Shown: positions 36,678-44,950 of the stretch, one piece after another
Layout of the letters: each line of letters starts with the position of its first letter
Numbering within the stretch: position 1 is the first letter of the stretch
IMG/VR virus record: IMGVR_UViG_3300025921_000033
Span: 1-45,033 of that record
DNA length: 45,033 nucleotides
Direction: 5' to 3' (one strand)
Source of the DNA: a virus
Position numbers and translations under genes: made by a program
Notes under the pieces: model-generated
Seen by the model: the letters and a program-made list of their open reading frames with translations, nothing else
Told to the model about the DNA's origin: nothing
The model's database searches: none

Positions 36678-37730
36678 TTGGCGTTTGTCCCTTTCGGAAC
36701 CTCTGGCACTCAGCAAGGTACCCCGCAAAACCTTAACAGAGCTAGTCCATTTACGAGCGGGGCCACTGCCCAAGCTCAGGGGGGCTCGGTTGGGGGGGTT
36801 AGTATTGGGGCGCCCTCAAGCCCCCAGACGATTCAGAACAACCTCTCTAGTCTCCAGTCGGTAAGCACGATGCTCTATCCGACCGCCGACTTCCCAAAGT
36901 ATTATATGAGATTTCAGATAAATCAGTATTCTCGGGCTGGACTTTTGGAAGTGGGACCGCTTAATGAAATTGGAAATATCTTTTTGCCTTTAAGTCAGGT
37001 GATGGTTGATGCTCTAAACGTCGAGTATGACCAAAAGGCCCTTGGGACTTTCACTGGAGAAATGGTTAACATTGCGCAGAAAGTGAGAGAAGGTCTTCAC
37101 ATGGGAAGTGGCGCCACCCTTGATCCAGGAAATAGTCGTAACGCCGTATCTTCTTCAGCGAGCGTAAATGATTCTTTGCAATCTCTCCTAAGACAAGGGG
37201 CCGCCTTTGCTCCAAACGTTGGGGGAATCAACTTCGGCGAGGCGGCCCAGGCTTTCTTTGGAATTGCCCCAAACCAGTTCTTGACCATCTTGCTTCAAGG
37301 TCCGAAGTACAAGATGTTTGAATTTCAGTGGAAGTTTTCGCCAAACACCCCTCAAGATGCGATTCAACTCGGAAGAGTTATCCGCATGTTTCAGCGCCAG
37401 ATGAGCCCATCGATTGCTCCCTCGGGAGCTGTGTGGGGATATCCTGCCATCTGGCGAATCGGTATTCTTCCGAATCCTTTGCAGATGTATAAGTTTAAGC
37501 CGGCCGTACTAACCACTTTCACAGCCAACTACGCCCCCGAAGGTCAGCCGGCCTTTTATCGGCCCGACCCCGCAACAAATAATGTCGGCTCACCGGTAAT
37601 TGTTGACGTGTCGGCTCGCTTTATCGAAATCGAGTACTGGCTGACGAATGACTTCTCCGAAGTCAATGACCCGTGGGATGCTTCTCAGCACGGAAATACT
37701 CCATCATCAATTAACCCGAATCCACAATAA
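36678..37730 (+). CDS. 48: Baseplate tail-tube cap gp48-like
   Basis: A 350-residue protein. The block LYPTADFPKYYMRFQINQYSR (read in parts) near residue 67-90 and the C-terminal VDVSARFIEIEYWLTNDF match T4-type gp48, which caps the baseplate as the site where the tail tube starts. Residues 1-60 are low-complexity Gly/Ser/Gln. The start is TTG (36678) with AAGGAT upstream. gp53 follows directly. Confidence 0.75.
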   Translation: MAFVPFGTSGTQQGTPQNLNRASPFTSGATAQAQGGSVGGVSIGAPSSPQTIQNNLSSLQSVSTMLYPTADFPKYYMRFQINQYSRAGLLEVGPLNEIGNIFLPLSQVMVDALNVEYDQKALGTFTGEMVNIAQKVREGLHMGSGATLDPGNSRNAVSSSASVNDSLQSLLRQGAAFAPNVGGINFGEAAQAFFGIAPNQFLTILLQGPKYKMFEFQWKFSPNTPQDAIQLGRVIRMFQRQMSPSIAPSGAVWGYPAIWRIGILPNPLQMYKFKPAVLTTFTANYAPEGQPAFYRPDPATNNVGSPVIVDVSARFIEIEYWLTNDFSEVNDPWDASQHGNTPSSINPNPQ

Positions 37731-38656
37731 TGTCCGAATATTATTTCCAGAAGTTTCCGCAAATCAATTATAACGGGGCAAATTGCGTCGATATTACTCG
37801 CCGAGTCACTTTGGCGACGACGGATCTTACTAGCCTTCCAACCGCTTTCTATGCCTACGACGTACCCGAAGGTCAGAGGGCGGACCTTACTGCTTACGGA
37901 TACTATCAAGATTCCTACATGGATTGGCTCATCTATCTTGTGAACGGAATTATTGATCCGATGTATGACTGGCCTCTGACTGATTTTGATTTTCAGTCCT
38001 TTATGAGAGACAAGTATGTGAATGATGGGGGCATCGACATTCAACAACAGCGTACAAAATTTTATACGAATAACTGGGCAAATGACGACATAACCATTTC
38101 TCCCGACTTTTATGCAAATACTATTCCGGAAGGAGCGAAAAAATACTATCAGGCGGTCTTTGGGCAGAAAGGTAAAGTGATAAAGTATGCTCGGTTAGAA
38201 GCTGACTGGGTGGCCGATACAAACATGATTGTTGCGGTGCAAGTGGCGAATGCCGCTGCCTACCAAGACTCAGAGCTTTGCTTCATGTGGAACAACGGGG
38301 TACAGGTAGGTCGGTGCGAGCTTGAGCAGATTTATGCAGCCAACAACACCCTCTTTATCCGCCACGTCGAGGGGAACACCGAAGCCAACATCATCACCTC
38401 AAACACCGAATGGCTGAATAATCTATATCTGGCCGGCTGGTTTTCGGGGGCAAATCAGCAAATATCAAACAACGAACTTGTCATCGAAATTATTCCGCTT
38501 GAGGAGTTTAGTTTCTGGGCGCCGGTAAGTGTCTATGATTGGGAGCAACAAAAGAACGCATCAAAACGCTCTCTTTATCTTCTCGACCCGAATTATGCGA
38601 CCCAAGCGGCCGAACAACTTCGGGTAGACCTAGCAAATAACGGGGCAATCACATGA
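37730..38656 (+). CDS. 53: Baseplate wedge protein gp53-like
   Basis: A 308-residue protein. After TAFYAYDVPEGQRADLTAYG the block YYQDSYMDWLIYLVNGIIDP followed by YDWPLTD corresponds to the gp53 signature in T4 (Y-x-PQLYWVLL..N..YDPYYGW). gp53 bridges neighbouring wedges in the contractile baseplate. Its central region (80-250) is longer than in T4 (196). The start overlaps the gp48 stop (TAATG). Confidence 0.82.
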   Translation: MSEYYFQKFPQINYNGANCVDITRRVTLATTDLTSLPTAFYAYDVPEGQRADLTAYGYYQDSYMDWLIYLVNGIIDPMYDWPLTDFDFQSFMRDKYVNDGGIDIQQQRTKFYTNNWANDDITISPDFYANTIPEGAKKYYQAVFGQKGKVIKYARLEADWVADTNMIVAVQVANAAAYQDSELCFMWNNGVQVGRCELEQIYAANNTLFIRHVEGNTEANIITSNTEWLNNLYLAGWFSGANQQISNNELVIEIIPLEEFSFWAPVSVYDWEQQKNASKRSLYLLDPNYATQAAEQLRVDLANNGAIT

Positions 38657-38937
38657 CAATAAAACTTAATGAGGTCGCTCCCCCAGGCAGGGAGAAACAG
38701 GTTTTGGAACTTAAAAAGAAGTTTCCAAAAGGGTCTTCTTCTCCTTTCAAGATTGCTTGGGCATCTTATAATAAGAAAAAGCCCCTAAGAGAAATTGTAG
38801 AAGCGGATATCATGACGACCGGGATTAGTCTCTTGGGAATGCTGGCCCCAAGGAAAGGAAGCCCCGCCCCGGTTCCTAAAATCAATCAACAAAAACAAAA
38901 AACTCTCGGAATTGGAGCAACTAAAGGTTATCGCTAA
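38653..38937 (+). CDS. Small basic virion-region protein
   Basis: A 94-residue protein with the N-terminal motif APPGREKQVLELKKKFPKG followed by SPFKIAWASYNKK, a short peptide pattern common in phage structural proteins. The rest is Lys/Pro/Gly-rich. Both ends overlap neighbours (ATGA, TAATG). Possibly a minor virion protein. Confidence 0.65.
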   Translation: MTIKLNEVAPPGREKQVLELKKKFPKGSSSPFKIAWASYNKKKPLREIVEADIMTTGISLLGMLAPRKGSPAPVPKINQQKQKTLGIGATKGYR

Positions 38938-40157
38938 TGGCTTTTGGATCTGGCTTTCAGACTACTAAGTGTCGCCCCCGAGTTCTTACTATGAAAGGGG
39001 TGGACATTCGTACTCTTGTTGTGGAGTTCAACGTCTATGGCACCATTCACAAGCCCTATCTGACCGGCAAGATGCACCTCAACGATGAGACCAACTTGAT
39101 TGAGGGTATGGCGATTCAAGGGGGAGAAGAAGTTGTATATTCGTGGGATTGCGGAGGAGTCACTTTTGCCGGAAGCCTAAAGCTTCTTTCGATGACAGGG
39201 GAGCAACCGGAGCCGGCTAATCGTTCGCAGAAGTATACAATCGATATGATTGGAAATGAATACTTTAAGGACAAGGCCAATATCGTCCAGCAGTCTTTCC
39301 AGGGTATGCCGGGCTCAGCGGCCATCGCCGCTATCCATGGTCAGTACATCGGGGGCGGGCTCCAGATGCGAGCATCCTCGGGGATGCTGAGCAAAGAAAG
39401 TTTTGTTGTGTCGGGAAAGAATCCTTTCACCGCAATTGATGACATTAAGCGCCACTCCAGCTGGGGAACTACCGAAAATCCCGTATATTTTAGGTCTTAT
39501 GCAAGTATGGTACTTGCCACCATTGGCTCTCTTTTGGGGGCAAAAGGAGGCACCAAGTTTATCCAGAAAACTACTTGGGGGGTAAACTGGCTTCAAGACC
39601 AAACCGATACTGTTTTCGCAATCATCTCGATTGTTGCTAAGGCAAATGGTACATGTGCCGCCCCCGGCCATAGAGGTGCTGTGGGGGCCATCGCCGGAGC
39701 CCTTTCGCAAGCAATGTCCATGTTTGACATCCGGACTCTTGAGCAAGTCATGAACAAGATGGGGACGGGCATGGGAAGTATTGGCGGTCTGAGTGGCGTT
39801 GGGGGTGGCAATGGGGGAAAACCCAACTACCACTTGAATGATTCGGCCTCGCAAGACGCTGCCCAGAATCCCCTAAGCAATTCCACCACTGATCAGCTAC
39901 AGACGGCGGCCATGAAGGGAGGACGCACCTTTATCGTCAAGGTGCCGGTCCAGGGCGGACTCTTTCTAGACGTAGGAGGGGGAGTATCCTTGCAACTTAT
40001 TCCGCCTCAGGGGGGCGGAAATGCTTCGACATCGGTTGCTTCTGGTGATTACCTTGTGACAGAACTTGCCCACTCTTTTGCTCTTGACGACCGGGAGTTT
40101 GGTGCGGTATCTATTTTCACGGCTACCCAAAGCGCCTTGGAGGTTGCAGCGGCATGA
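38937..40157 (+). CDS. 27: Baseplate hub protein gp27-like
   Basis: A 406-residue protein in the place of gp27, the trimeric hub to which the gp5 spike binds. The N-terminal FNVYGTIHKPYLTGKMHLNDE and EGGEEVVYSWD-like region, FVVSGKNPFTAIDDIKRHSS, and the C-terminal SGDYLVTELAHSFALDDREF are typical of hub/late-control-D-like proteins. A Gly-rich stretch (residues 280-310) is an insertion. It overlaps both neighbours. Confidence 0.72.
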   Translation: MAFGSGFQTTKCRPRVLTMKGVDIRTLVVEFNVYGTIHKPYLTGKMHLNDETNLIEGMAIQGGEEVVYSWDCGGVTFAGSLKLLSMTGEQPEPANRSQKYTIDMIGNEYFKDKANIVQQSFQGMPGSAAIAAIHGQYIGGGLQMRASSGMLSKESFVVSGKNPFTAIDDIKRHSSWGTTENPVYFRSYASMVLATIGSLLGAKGGTKFIQKTTWGVNWLQDQTDTVFAIISIVAKANGTCAAPGHRGAVGAIAGALSQAMSMFDIRTLEQVMNKMGTGMGSIGGLSGVGGGNGGKPNYHLNDSASQDAAQNPLSNSTTDQLQTAAMKGGRTFIVKVPVQGGLFLDVGGGVSLQLIPPQGGGNASTSVASGDYLVTELAHSFALDDREFGAVSIFTATQSALEVAAA

Positions 40158-40681
40158 CGTGTGTGGTCATCGACTTTGATGCGTGGAAGACCCGGCCGAC
40201 TATGCGTGCCCCGGTAAAGCCGGTGGTTGTTAAGGAAGGGGAACCCAAAAAACAAGAAGAAGTTTATGTGCGCCGGAACAAGGCTGCCCAGTTCCTTGGT
40301 AGCATCAATTCGATGTACTGGCACAAATTCTCTTATCCTATCCTGGCGTCAAGATATCCGAAGAGTGTCCACTCTTTTGATGTTTTGGCCGGACACATCT
40401 TTAGCGTTTGGGGAAGCATTCTAGACGACAGCGATTTCCCCGTCACCCAGCCCGGAATCTGGTTTGCTAAACAGGAAGCATACGCTAGGGAAGACGAGAT
40501 AACCTCCTTTCTTTCTTGGCGACTGCGTAAATATCACGAGTGTGCTTCTTATTATGGCTACGATATAAAGATTATCGAAGAACATATAGCAAGCATACAT
40601 ATTTGGCACCAACGATTCCAGAACTTCTTCTTATACTACTATGCCACAAAATCACGGAACCGCACCATTCACGCCGTTTGA
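40154..40681 (+). CDS. Hypothetical baseplate-region protein
   Basis: A 175-residue protein with a basic Pro/Lys-rich N-terminus (residues 15-45) and a Tyr/Phe/Trp-rich C-terminus (HIWHQRFQNFFLYYYATK). It lies between gp27 and the OB-fold part of gp5 and overlaps both, so a hub role is likely (T4 gp28 is in the same neighbourhood), but no family is recognised. Confidence 0.65.
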   Translation: MTCVVIDFDAWKTRPTMRAPVKPVVVKEGEPKKQEEVYVRRNKAAQFLGSINSMYWHKFSYPILASRYPKSVHSFDVLAGHIFSVWGSILDDSDFPVTQPGIWFAKQEAYAREDEITSFLSWRLRKYHECASYYGYDIKIIEEHIASIHIWHQRFQNFFLYYYATKSRNRTIHAV

Positions 40682-41225
40682 TCCACCAAATTACTCCTAC
40701 GGGGGTGGTGGAGGCCGCCAGCTTATCATGACTGTTGTAAACCGCATGGACCCGGAAGAAGCCGGGCGAGTGCAGGTTCGGGTCTTTGGCTGGCAAAACG
40801 ATAAAGGTAACATTCCGGACGAGCAACTTCTTTGGGCTCGCCCGGAGGGTTCGCACAATAATCCTCTACAAGGTGGAATCGGTCTATCCCAAAACGGGTC
40901 TATGGAGAATTCCGTGGTCATCGGCCACATGCTCGATGGCTCGCAACAACTAATGTACACTGGAGGTGTGGGGCGCTCTGGTAAAGGTGGCCAGAGCGGG
41001 GGTGGTCAACTTGACACCAGTGGTCGCAATCATGACTCGCCTATCGCTTCTCGCTCGCCGAAGACAGGGGGCGCCTACAAACGCTTTGACAGCCAATCCA
41101 ATAACTATGGAAATGATTCGGTGCCGGCGTATGCAAGAAATGAGGCTAAAAATCAGTTTGGAATGACCCAAAGTCCACATAGCGATGAACAATCCTGGAC
41201 GCTTGGGTCATATCAGTGGGGATAA
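40641..41225 (+). CDS. 5: Tail spike OB-fold protein (gp5 N-terminal part)
   Basis: A 194-residue protein corresponding to the N-terminal OB-fold domain of T4 gp5: VVNRMDPEEAGRVQVRVFGWQND then QLLWARPEG and SVVIGHMLDGSQQLMYTG match the domain that binds gp27. Residues 108-194 are a Gly/Ser-rich tail with no lysozyme. The C-terminal needle is encoded separately at 42196-42798. So gp5 is split and lacks its lysozyme domain. Confidence 0.78.
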   Translation: MPQNHGTAPFTPFDPPNYSYGGGGGRQLIMTVVNRMDPEEAGRVQVRVFGWQNDKGNIPDEQLLWARPEGSHNNPLQGGIGLSQNGSMENSVVIGHMLDGSQQLMYTGGVGRSGKGGQSGGGQLDTSGRNHDSPIASRSPKTGGAYKRFDSQSNNYGNDSVPAYARNEAKNQFGMTQSPHSDEQSWTLGSYQWG

Positions 41226-41476
41226 AGATAGGGTCGAAAGTTCGACTTGTAGCGAATGTCGTGGCCCCAACTGGGCTTCGGACAGGAGAAGTTTATACTA
41301 TATCCGGCATAAATCGTTTTATACCGAATATAGCATGTGCCTTTCTTCTCAAAGAAATAAGAGAAGAAAATCGGTTCTACAATGACTACTTGTTTGAAGA
41401 GGTAAAAAATGAAAGTTGGCGATATCGTCTATTCGGCTACTACATCAGCAAAACTGAAAATAGTGGCTCTTTATGA
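41216..41476 (+). CDS. SH3-like small protein
   Basis: An 86-residue protein starting at GTG within the end of the previous gene. GSKVRLVANVVAPTGLRTGEVYTISG is a small SH3/KOW-like barrel typical of phage accessory proteins. The last 20 residues overlap the next gene in another frame. Function unknown. Confidence 0.6.
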   Translation: MGIKIGSKVRLVANVVAPTGLRTGEVYTISGINRFIPNIACAFLLKEIREENRFYNDYLFEEVKNESWRYRLFGYYISKTENSGSL

Positions 41477-41747
41477 GGATGAAGGACAAGAGCTAGCTGT
41501 TGTAAGGTCTTTTGATGGTTCGGAAGTCCCAATAATTTACCCAGTATCTAGATTAACTTCCACAATCTGTCCTTCTTTGAAGGATAATACCAAGACCAGG
41601 GATTTTATCTCGGGATTGGAGAAGTTGGTTGGGAGAGAGATTAAAGATCTTTCGATAAGGTGGACCCATCCAAACCAGAGACCGGTTACAATTTATCTGG
41701 AGATTAGTATATCAGAAGTTGCTACAAAATCTTTGGAGGTTTACTGA
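41409..41747 (+). CDS. Hypothetical protein
   Basis: A 112-residue protein with an N-terminal beta-rich part (VGDIVYSATTSAKLKIVALY, then a YPVSRL motif) and a mixed C-terminus. GAAGAGGTAAAA precedes ATG 41409. It overlaps the previous gene by 68 bases. No family recognised. Confidence 0.6.
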   Translation: MKVGDIVYSATTSAKLKIVALYEDEGQELAVVRSFDGSEVPIIYPVSRLTSTICPSLKDNTKTRDFISGLEKLVGREIKDLSIRWTHPNQRPVTIYLEISISEVATKSLEVY

Positions 41748-41749
41748 AA

Positions 41750-42094
41750 ATGCCATTTCACAGCGCAACAAATACGATCCGTAACTTAAACGGACAGAAT
41801 AAGTCGGGGGCCGTGGGCAAGCCGGCTCTGGACATGCTCAAGAAACTTGAGTCCATGAACGGCAACCCAACGATGGTGCAATCAGTGGGTGCCGGGGCTC
41901 TTGGGGCGATGCTCAAGGCTTTGTCTCAGAAGAAGAGTAAGAAAAGCCCTCTTGACCAGCAAGCAAACACTGCAAATTCCGAAGAGCTTTTGCAGCAAGC
42001 GTCCGAATTCGAGGCCCTTCAAGCCTCGATTGAAGAGCTTTTTGCCGAAGCTGGTAATGACCCTATCATTGGTCAGGATGTAAACGAGGTCTAA
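41750..42094 (+). CDS. Hypothetical helical protein
   Basis: A 114-residue protein: a polar N-terminus, an Ala/Gly-rich hydrophobic segment (SVGAGALGAMLKAL, residues 45-60), a Lys-rich turn, then an acidic helix (SEELLQQASEFEALQASIEEL). It is encoded between the two gp5 parts and might belong to the spike or hub. No family recognised. Confidence 0.6.
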   Translation: MPFHSATNTIRNLNGQNKSGAVGKPALDMLKKLESMNGNPTMVQSVGAGALGAMLKALSQKKSKKSPLDQQANTANSEELLQQASEFEALQASIEELFAEAGNDPIIGQDVNEV

Positions 42095-42095
42095 A

Positions 42096-42194
42096 ATGCC
42101 GAATCTGATTGTTGGGATTATCATCGGCGGATTTGGGGTCACGCTTTTTATGGCGGGATGTACTTGGTTAGTTTTTAAGTCTCTAGGGGGATAA
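42096..42194 (+). CDS. Tiny membrane protein
   Basis: A 32-residue protein with one membrane span (LIVGIIIGGFGVTLFMAG) and a Cys at residue 22, ending one base before the next gene begins. Role unknown. Confidence 0.5.
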   Translation: MPNLIVGIIIGGFGVTLFMAGCTWLVFKSLGG

Positions 42195-42195
42195 G

Positions 42196-42798
42196 ATGGC
42201 AGCAAGTGGTGGTGGCGGAGGCAGTGGGGGCGGCCAAAATGGCGGCCAAGGACAAAAAAACCGACTTCCTAAAGGACACCAGGAAGACGGAAGTACTCCC
42301 CAGTACCCTTACAATCAGGTTTTTGTGTCTGAAGCTGGGCACGAAGTTCACTTTGATAACACCCCAGGAAAAGAGCGAATCTTTATTGGACACAAGTCCG
42401 GGACTTATTCCGAAATTGGTCCGGATGGGTCTATGAAACACTTTAGCGTGGGACAGAGCATCAATTACAAGAAAGGCGGAATGTCCATGACCGTCAATCA
42501 AAACCATGATATGAAGGTGGCCGGACATCACCGCTTCAATGTGGACGGGGGGAGTCATATCGAGACAGCCGGGGACAGCAATCAAGTCACGGCAGGGCAT
42601 TCTCAGTCAGTTGTTGGGGGAAACTCTAAGACGGCCACAGCCGGAAACGCCTATCATGGTGTAAAGGGCGACCATAACGTAAACGTGACTGGAAAAATGG
42701 ATATGAAGGTCAAGGGTAGTATCCAAATGCAGGGACAGAGTTCTTTCAATCTAAAGGGCAATGTCCAGATTAACAATGTGAAACAGGTGGGTGATTAA
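42196..42798 (+). CDS. 5: Tail spike needle, beta-helix (gp5 C-terminal part)
   Basis: A 200-residue protein. Residues 1-20 are Gly/Ser-rich. From about 35 the sequence NQVFVSEAGHEVHFDNTPGKERI, IGHKSGTYSEIGPDGSM is the typical neck of VgrG/gp5C needles. Residues 80-190 are a repeat of V-x-G-x-(3-5) units (GDSNQVTAGHSQSVVGGNSK, GDHNVNVTGKMDMKVKGS), the triple-stranded beta-helix that pierces the outer membrane. No lysozyme domain is seen. Confidence 0.82.
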   Translation: MAASGGGGGSGGGQNGGQGQKNRLPKGHQEDGSTPQYPYNQVFVSEAGHEVHFDNTPGKERIFIGHKSGTYSEIGPDGSMKHFSVGQSINYKKGGMSMTVNQNHDMKVAGHHRFNVDGGSHIETAGDSNQVTAGHSQSVVGGNSKTATAGNAYHGVKGDHNVNVTGKMDMKVKGSIQMQGQSSFNLKGNVQINNVKQVGD

Positions 42799-42800
42799 AA

Positions 42801-42920
42801 ATGATTGGGGCTCTTCTTCAACGATTCCCTCTTTGGGTTCGATATATTTTGTTTCCGATTTTTCTCGCTATATTTGGGAATTGCGTGGGTGCTGGATGGA
42901 GGCCCTTGGGCGTGGCTTAA
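42801..42920 (+). CDS. Small membrane protein, possible frameshift
   Basis: A 39-residue protein with a membrane span (WVRYILFPIFLAIFG). In another frame, joined at about 42870, a plausible tail continues (IAWVLDGGPWAWLKDQKFRR) to a stop at 42966. A combined product would be a natural membrane protein with a basic tail. So the gene may be frameshifted or read by a shift. No function known. Confidence 0.45.
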   Translation: MIGALLQRFPLWVRYILFPIFLAIFGNCVGAGWRPLGVA

Positions 42921-42993
42921 AGACCAGAAGTTTCGGCGGGACGTAAGGCGACGGGCTCGGGGGTAAATATCCGAAAAGGAGTATGGTTTCCCG

Positions 42994-43206
42994 ATGGCCG
43001 ACCCATTCAAAAACAACACTGGCGTAGTCAAAAATAAGCCGATGGGGAGCACCCTTGGCATGGCTGGTCATGTGGCTAAGAGTGTGGGGTCGGGGATTGT
43101 TAGTAGTGCGCTATCGGCGCATCCGATGGGACGGTTGGTGAAGTCTGTTTATAAAACGGCAGTTTCGGCTGCTCAAGACTACCGAAAGAAAACAGGAGGA
43201 CTCTAA
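42994..43206 (+). CDS. Hypothetical Gly/Ser-rich protein
   Basis: A 70-residue protein with an amphipathic middle (MAGHVAKSVGSGIVSSALSA) and a basic end (AAQDYRKKTGG). An AAAAGGAG SD lies about 10 bases upstream. It precedes the gp25-like gene. Function unknown. Confidence 0.55.
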   Translation: MADPFKNNTGVVKNKPMGSTLGMAGHVAKSVGSGIVSSALSAHPMGRLVKSVYKTAVSAAQDYRKKTGGL

Positions 43207-43286
43207 TGATTTTCGTAATCGGCGTTTTGGTCGGCGGGCTTATCGTCCACGGTTCTTATCGTGTGGCCAATCGTAAGAAGAAGTAA
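43206..43286 (+). CDS. Tiny membrane protein
   Basis: A 26-residue protein, one membrane span (FVIGVLVGGLIVHGSY) with a basic tail (RVANRKKK). Its ATG overlaps the previous TAA. Role unknown. Confidence 0.5.
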   Translation: MIFVIGVLVGGLIVHGSYRVANRKKK

Positions 43287-43288
43287 AA

Positions 43289-43735
43289 TTGCCACGTGCA
43301 GAAAAGTTTACTGCTGCCTCTAAGCAGCTTGTTTACTACAGTGACATAAATTGGCAGTTTCAGACAAATCCGACATCGGGGAATCTTGATGTCGAGAAAA
43401 ACGCCGCCGCTGTACGGCAGTCTTTGCGCCTTCTTATGCTGACGAATTTGGGAGAGGCGCCTTATCAGCCTCTCAAGGGGTCGAAGGTCCAGAATGGTCT
43501 TTTCGACCCCGTTGATCAAATGACGGCTGACATTCTACAGTCTTCAATCGAACAAGCTTTTATATACGAGCCTCGGGCTAGAAATATTCAAGTCCAAGTA
43601 ACTGCCCAAGAAGGGGACCAATTTGGTAGTGACGGGGATGATACTCCCGGATATTTTGTGGCAATCGCTTTTGAAATTGTAAATCTTGGCCCCCAAATTT
43701 TCACTCTAAACACAATTTTGAAAAGGGTCCGATGA
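43289..43735 (+). CDS. 25: Baseplate wedge protein gp25-like
   Basis: A 148-residue protein of the gpW/gp25 family, which in contractile tails sits at the inner edge of the wedge and starts the sheath. AAAVRQSLRLLMLTNLGEAPYQPLKGSKV, read in parts, is the hallmark (a V-x-x-S/A-L-x-L/I-L-x-T...GE-x-P-x-P-x-x-G). The start is TTG with an AAGAAGAAG leader. T4 gp25 is 132 residues. Confidence 0.9.
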   Translation: MPRAEKFTAASKQLVYYSDINWQFQTNPTSGNLDVEKNAAAVRQSLRLLMLTNLGEAPYQPLKGSKVQNGLFDPVDQMTADILQSSIEQAFIYEPRARNIQVQVTAQEGDQFGSDGDDTPGYFVAIAFEIVNLGPQIFTLNTILKRVR

Positions 43736-43953
43736 AAGTTTTTCTTCTGTCTATTATTGTTGTTTGGACTTTTAATGGCGAGCGTCACGCCGGATCTCAA
43801 GAGTTCTCGACACAGTTTCCAACTGTAGAGGAATGCACCAAAGAACTTGAGACCCTACAAAAAGGGCTCCCCGAGAACTTTAAGAAACAGGGAGCCCTTG
43901 ATGTCGAGGTTTTTGGCAAGTGCGAGATGTGGGGTAAGCCGGTTAAAGAATAA
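43732..43953 (+). CDS. Small secreted protein
   Basis: A 73-residue protein with a hydrophobic N-terminus (FLLSIIVVWTF, residues 4-14) that may be a short signal or anchor, and two cysteines (VEECTKELE, FGKCEMW) in the rest that could form a disulphide in the periplasm. It overlaps the gp25-like gene (ATGA) and ends next to a convergent gene. Function unknown. Confidence 0.6.
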   Translation: MKVFLLSIIVVWTFNGERHAGSQEFSTQFPTVEECTKELETLQKGLPENFKKQGALDVEVFGKCEMWGKPVKE

Positions 43954-44278
43954 AGGCCCACGTCGCCCCCCAAATCATATCCTTGTCTTGTTCAAGAATA
44001 TCCTCGGGGTTGGTTGCTTCTAGTGCCCGCCTACAGGCTGCAACTACATCACTTGCATAAGCGAATTCATCGGCCACATCTTCTCCGTCAATCCTGAGAC
44101 CAGCCACTGTGGCATCGTCCAGAGCCTGAGACAACACAATTTCGGTTGTCTTGCGAAAATGATAAAACAGTTGGGAAGCAGTCGAGTGTTCTTTCTTCAT
44201 CAGCCCGGTGACGTAGTAATCCGGATTGAGGATTTTCGATGTTTTGATATCGGCCACGATTTTCACAGGTTTCTCCAA
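43943..44278 (-). CDS. Hypothetical protein
   Basis: A 111-residue protein with a beta start (PVKIVADIKTSKI) and helices later. No motif is recognised. It ends with an 11-base overlap against the convergent gene and starts inside the preceding minus-strand gene. Confidence 0.65.
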   Translation of the reverse strand: MEKPVKIVADIKTSKILNPDYYVTGLMKKEHSTASQLFYHFRKTTEIVLSQALDDATVAGLRIDGEDVADEFAYASDVVAACRRALEATNPEDILEQDKDMIWGATWAFIL

Positions 44279-44529
44279 TCCTCGGTTTTACCGTCCGTCC
44301 AGAATTCTAGCTCGGCGGTTTTGATGATTTCTTCCAAGATGGACTTTTTGCAGTAAGCCTTCTTGAGAAGATCCTTGGCGTGCGTCATTAGCTCTTTCTT
44401 TGACATTAAGTCTGTGTTAGGTCGAAGAAGAGCATCGGGATAGAGTTGCCTGTCAAGAGATAGAAGAATCGGAATCCAGTTTGCCCGATTTTTTTCTGCC
44501 AGAAGCTTTTTTCGTTGTTCGCTTATCAT
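44263..44529 (-). CDS. Hypothetical helical protein
   Basis: An 88-residue basic helical protein (LLAEKNRANWIPILLSLDRQ start, Lys-rich middle). It overlaps both neighbours in the minus-strand operon. Function unknown. Confidence 0.6.
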   Translation of the reverse strand: MISEQRKKLLAEKNRANWIPILLSLDRQLYPDALLRPNTDLMSKKELMTHAKDLLKKAYCKKSILEEIIKTAELEFWTDGKTEDWRNL

Positions 44530-44641
44530 CTTTTGGCTTTGCTGCTTTTGTTGTTTCGGACATCACCCAAGACCTTAGTCTCATGTCCAAGGGTAGAGTG
44601 TGAAGCACGGCGGTATTCCTTTCGCCGTGAATATAGTTCAA
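44453..44641 (-). CDS. Small Lys-rich protein
   Basis: A 62-residue frame with a TTG start overlapping the previous TGA, or 36 residues from ATG 44563. The C-terminal part is a Lys/Asp/Ser run (KPKDDKRTTKKASGRKKSGK) that could contact nucleic acid. Start uncertain; function unknown. Confidence 0.45.
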   Translation of the reverse strand: MNYIHGERNTAVLHTLPLDMRLRSWVMSETTKAAKPKDDKRTTKKASGRKKSGKLDSDSSIS

Positions 44642-44877
44642 GAACTAGTGACTGTCAAGTCATCTAATCGCAGGACCACTCTCAAAATTTTGTCCCTCTC
44701 GGGTCCGTCTGGAGTCCAGTCGGCCTTAGTGTTTAAGGCTTCTTTGAGGGCGTCGAGGATGGCGTTGTGGTCGTATAGATTAACCAGTCTTACAACTTCC
44801 GCCTTAAGCTCTACTTTCACTTCCTCTTCCCCCTCTTGCCACGTGTCCCACCACCAATAAGGTTGTCGCCAGAACAT
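44638..44877 (-). CDS. Hypothetical protein
   Basis: A 79-residue protein with a Trp-rich start (MFWRQPYWWWDTW) then acidic helices (EEEVKVELKAEVVRLVNL). ATG 44877 has GGGGGAG eight bases upstream. First gene of the minus-strand operon at this end. Function unknown. Confidence 0.6.
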   Translation of the reverse strand: MFWRQPYWWWDTWQEGEEEVKVELKAEVVRLVNLYDHNAILDALKEALNTKADWTPDGPERDKILRVVLRLDDLTVTSS

Positions 44878-44950
44878 TTTGTTGGCTCCCCCTTGACATC
44901 TCTTGGAGATAACAACAACTATCTTGATGGTCAAGTAGGAGATTGGATGA

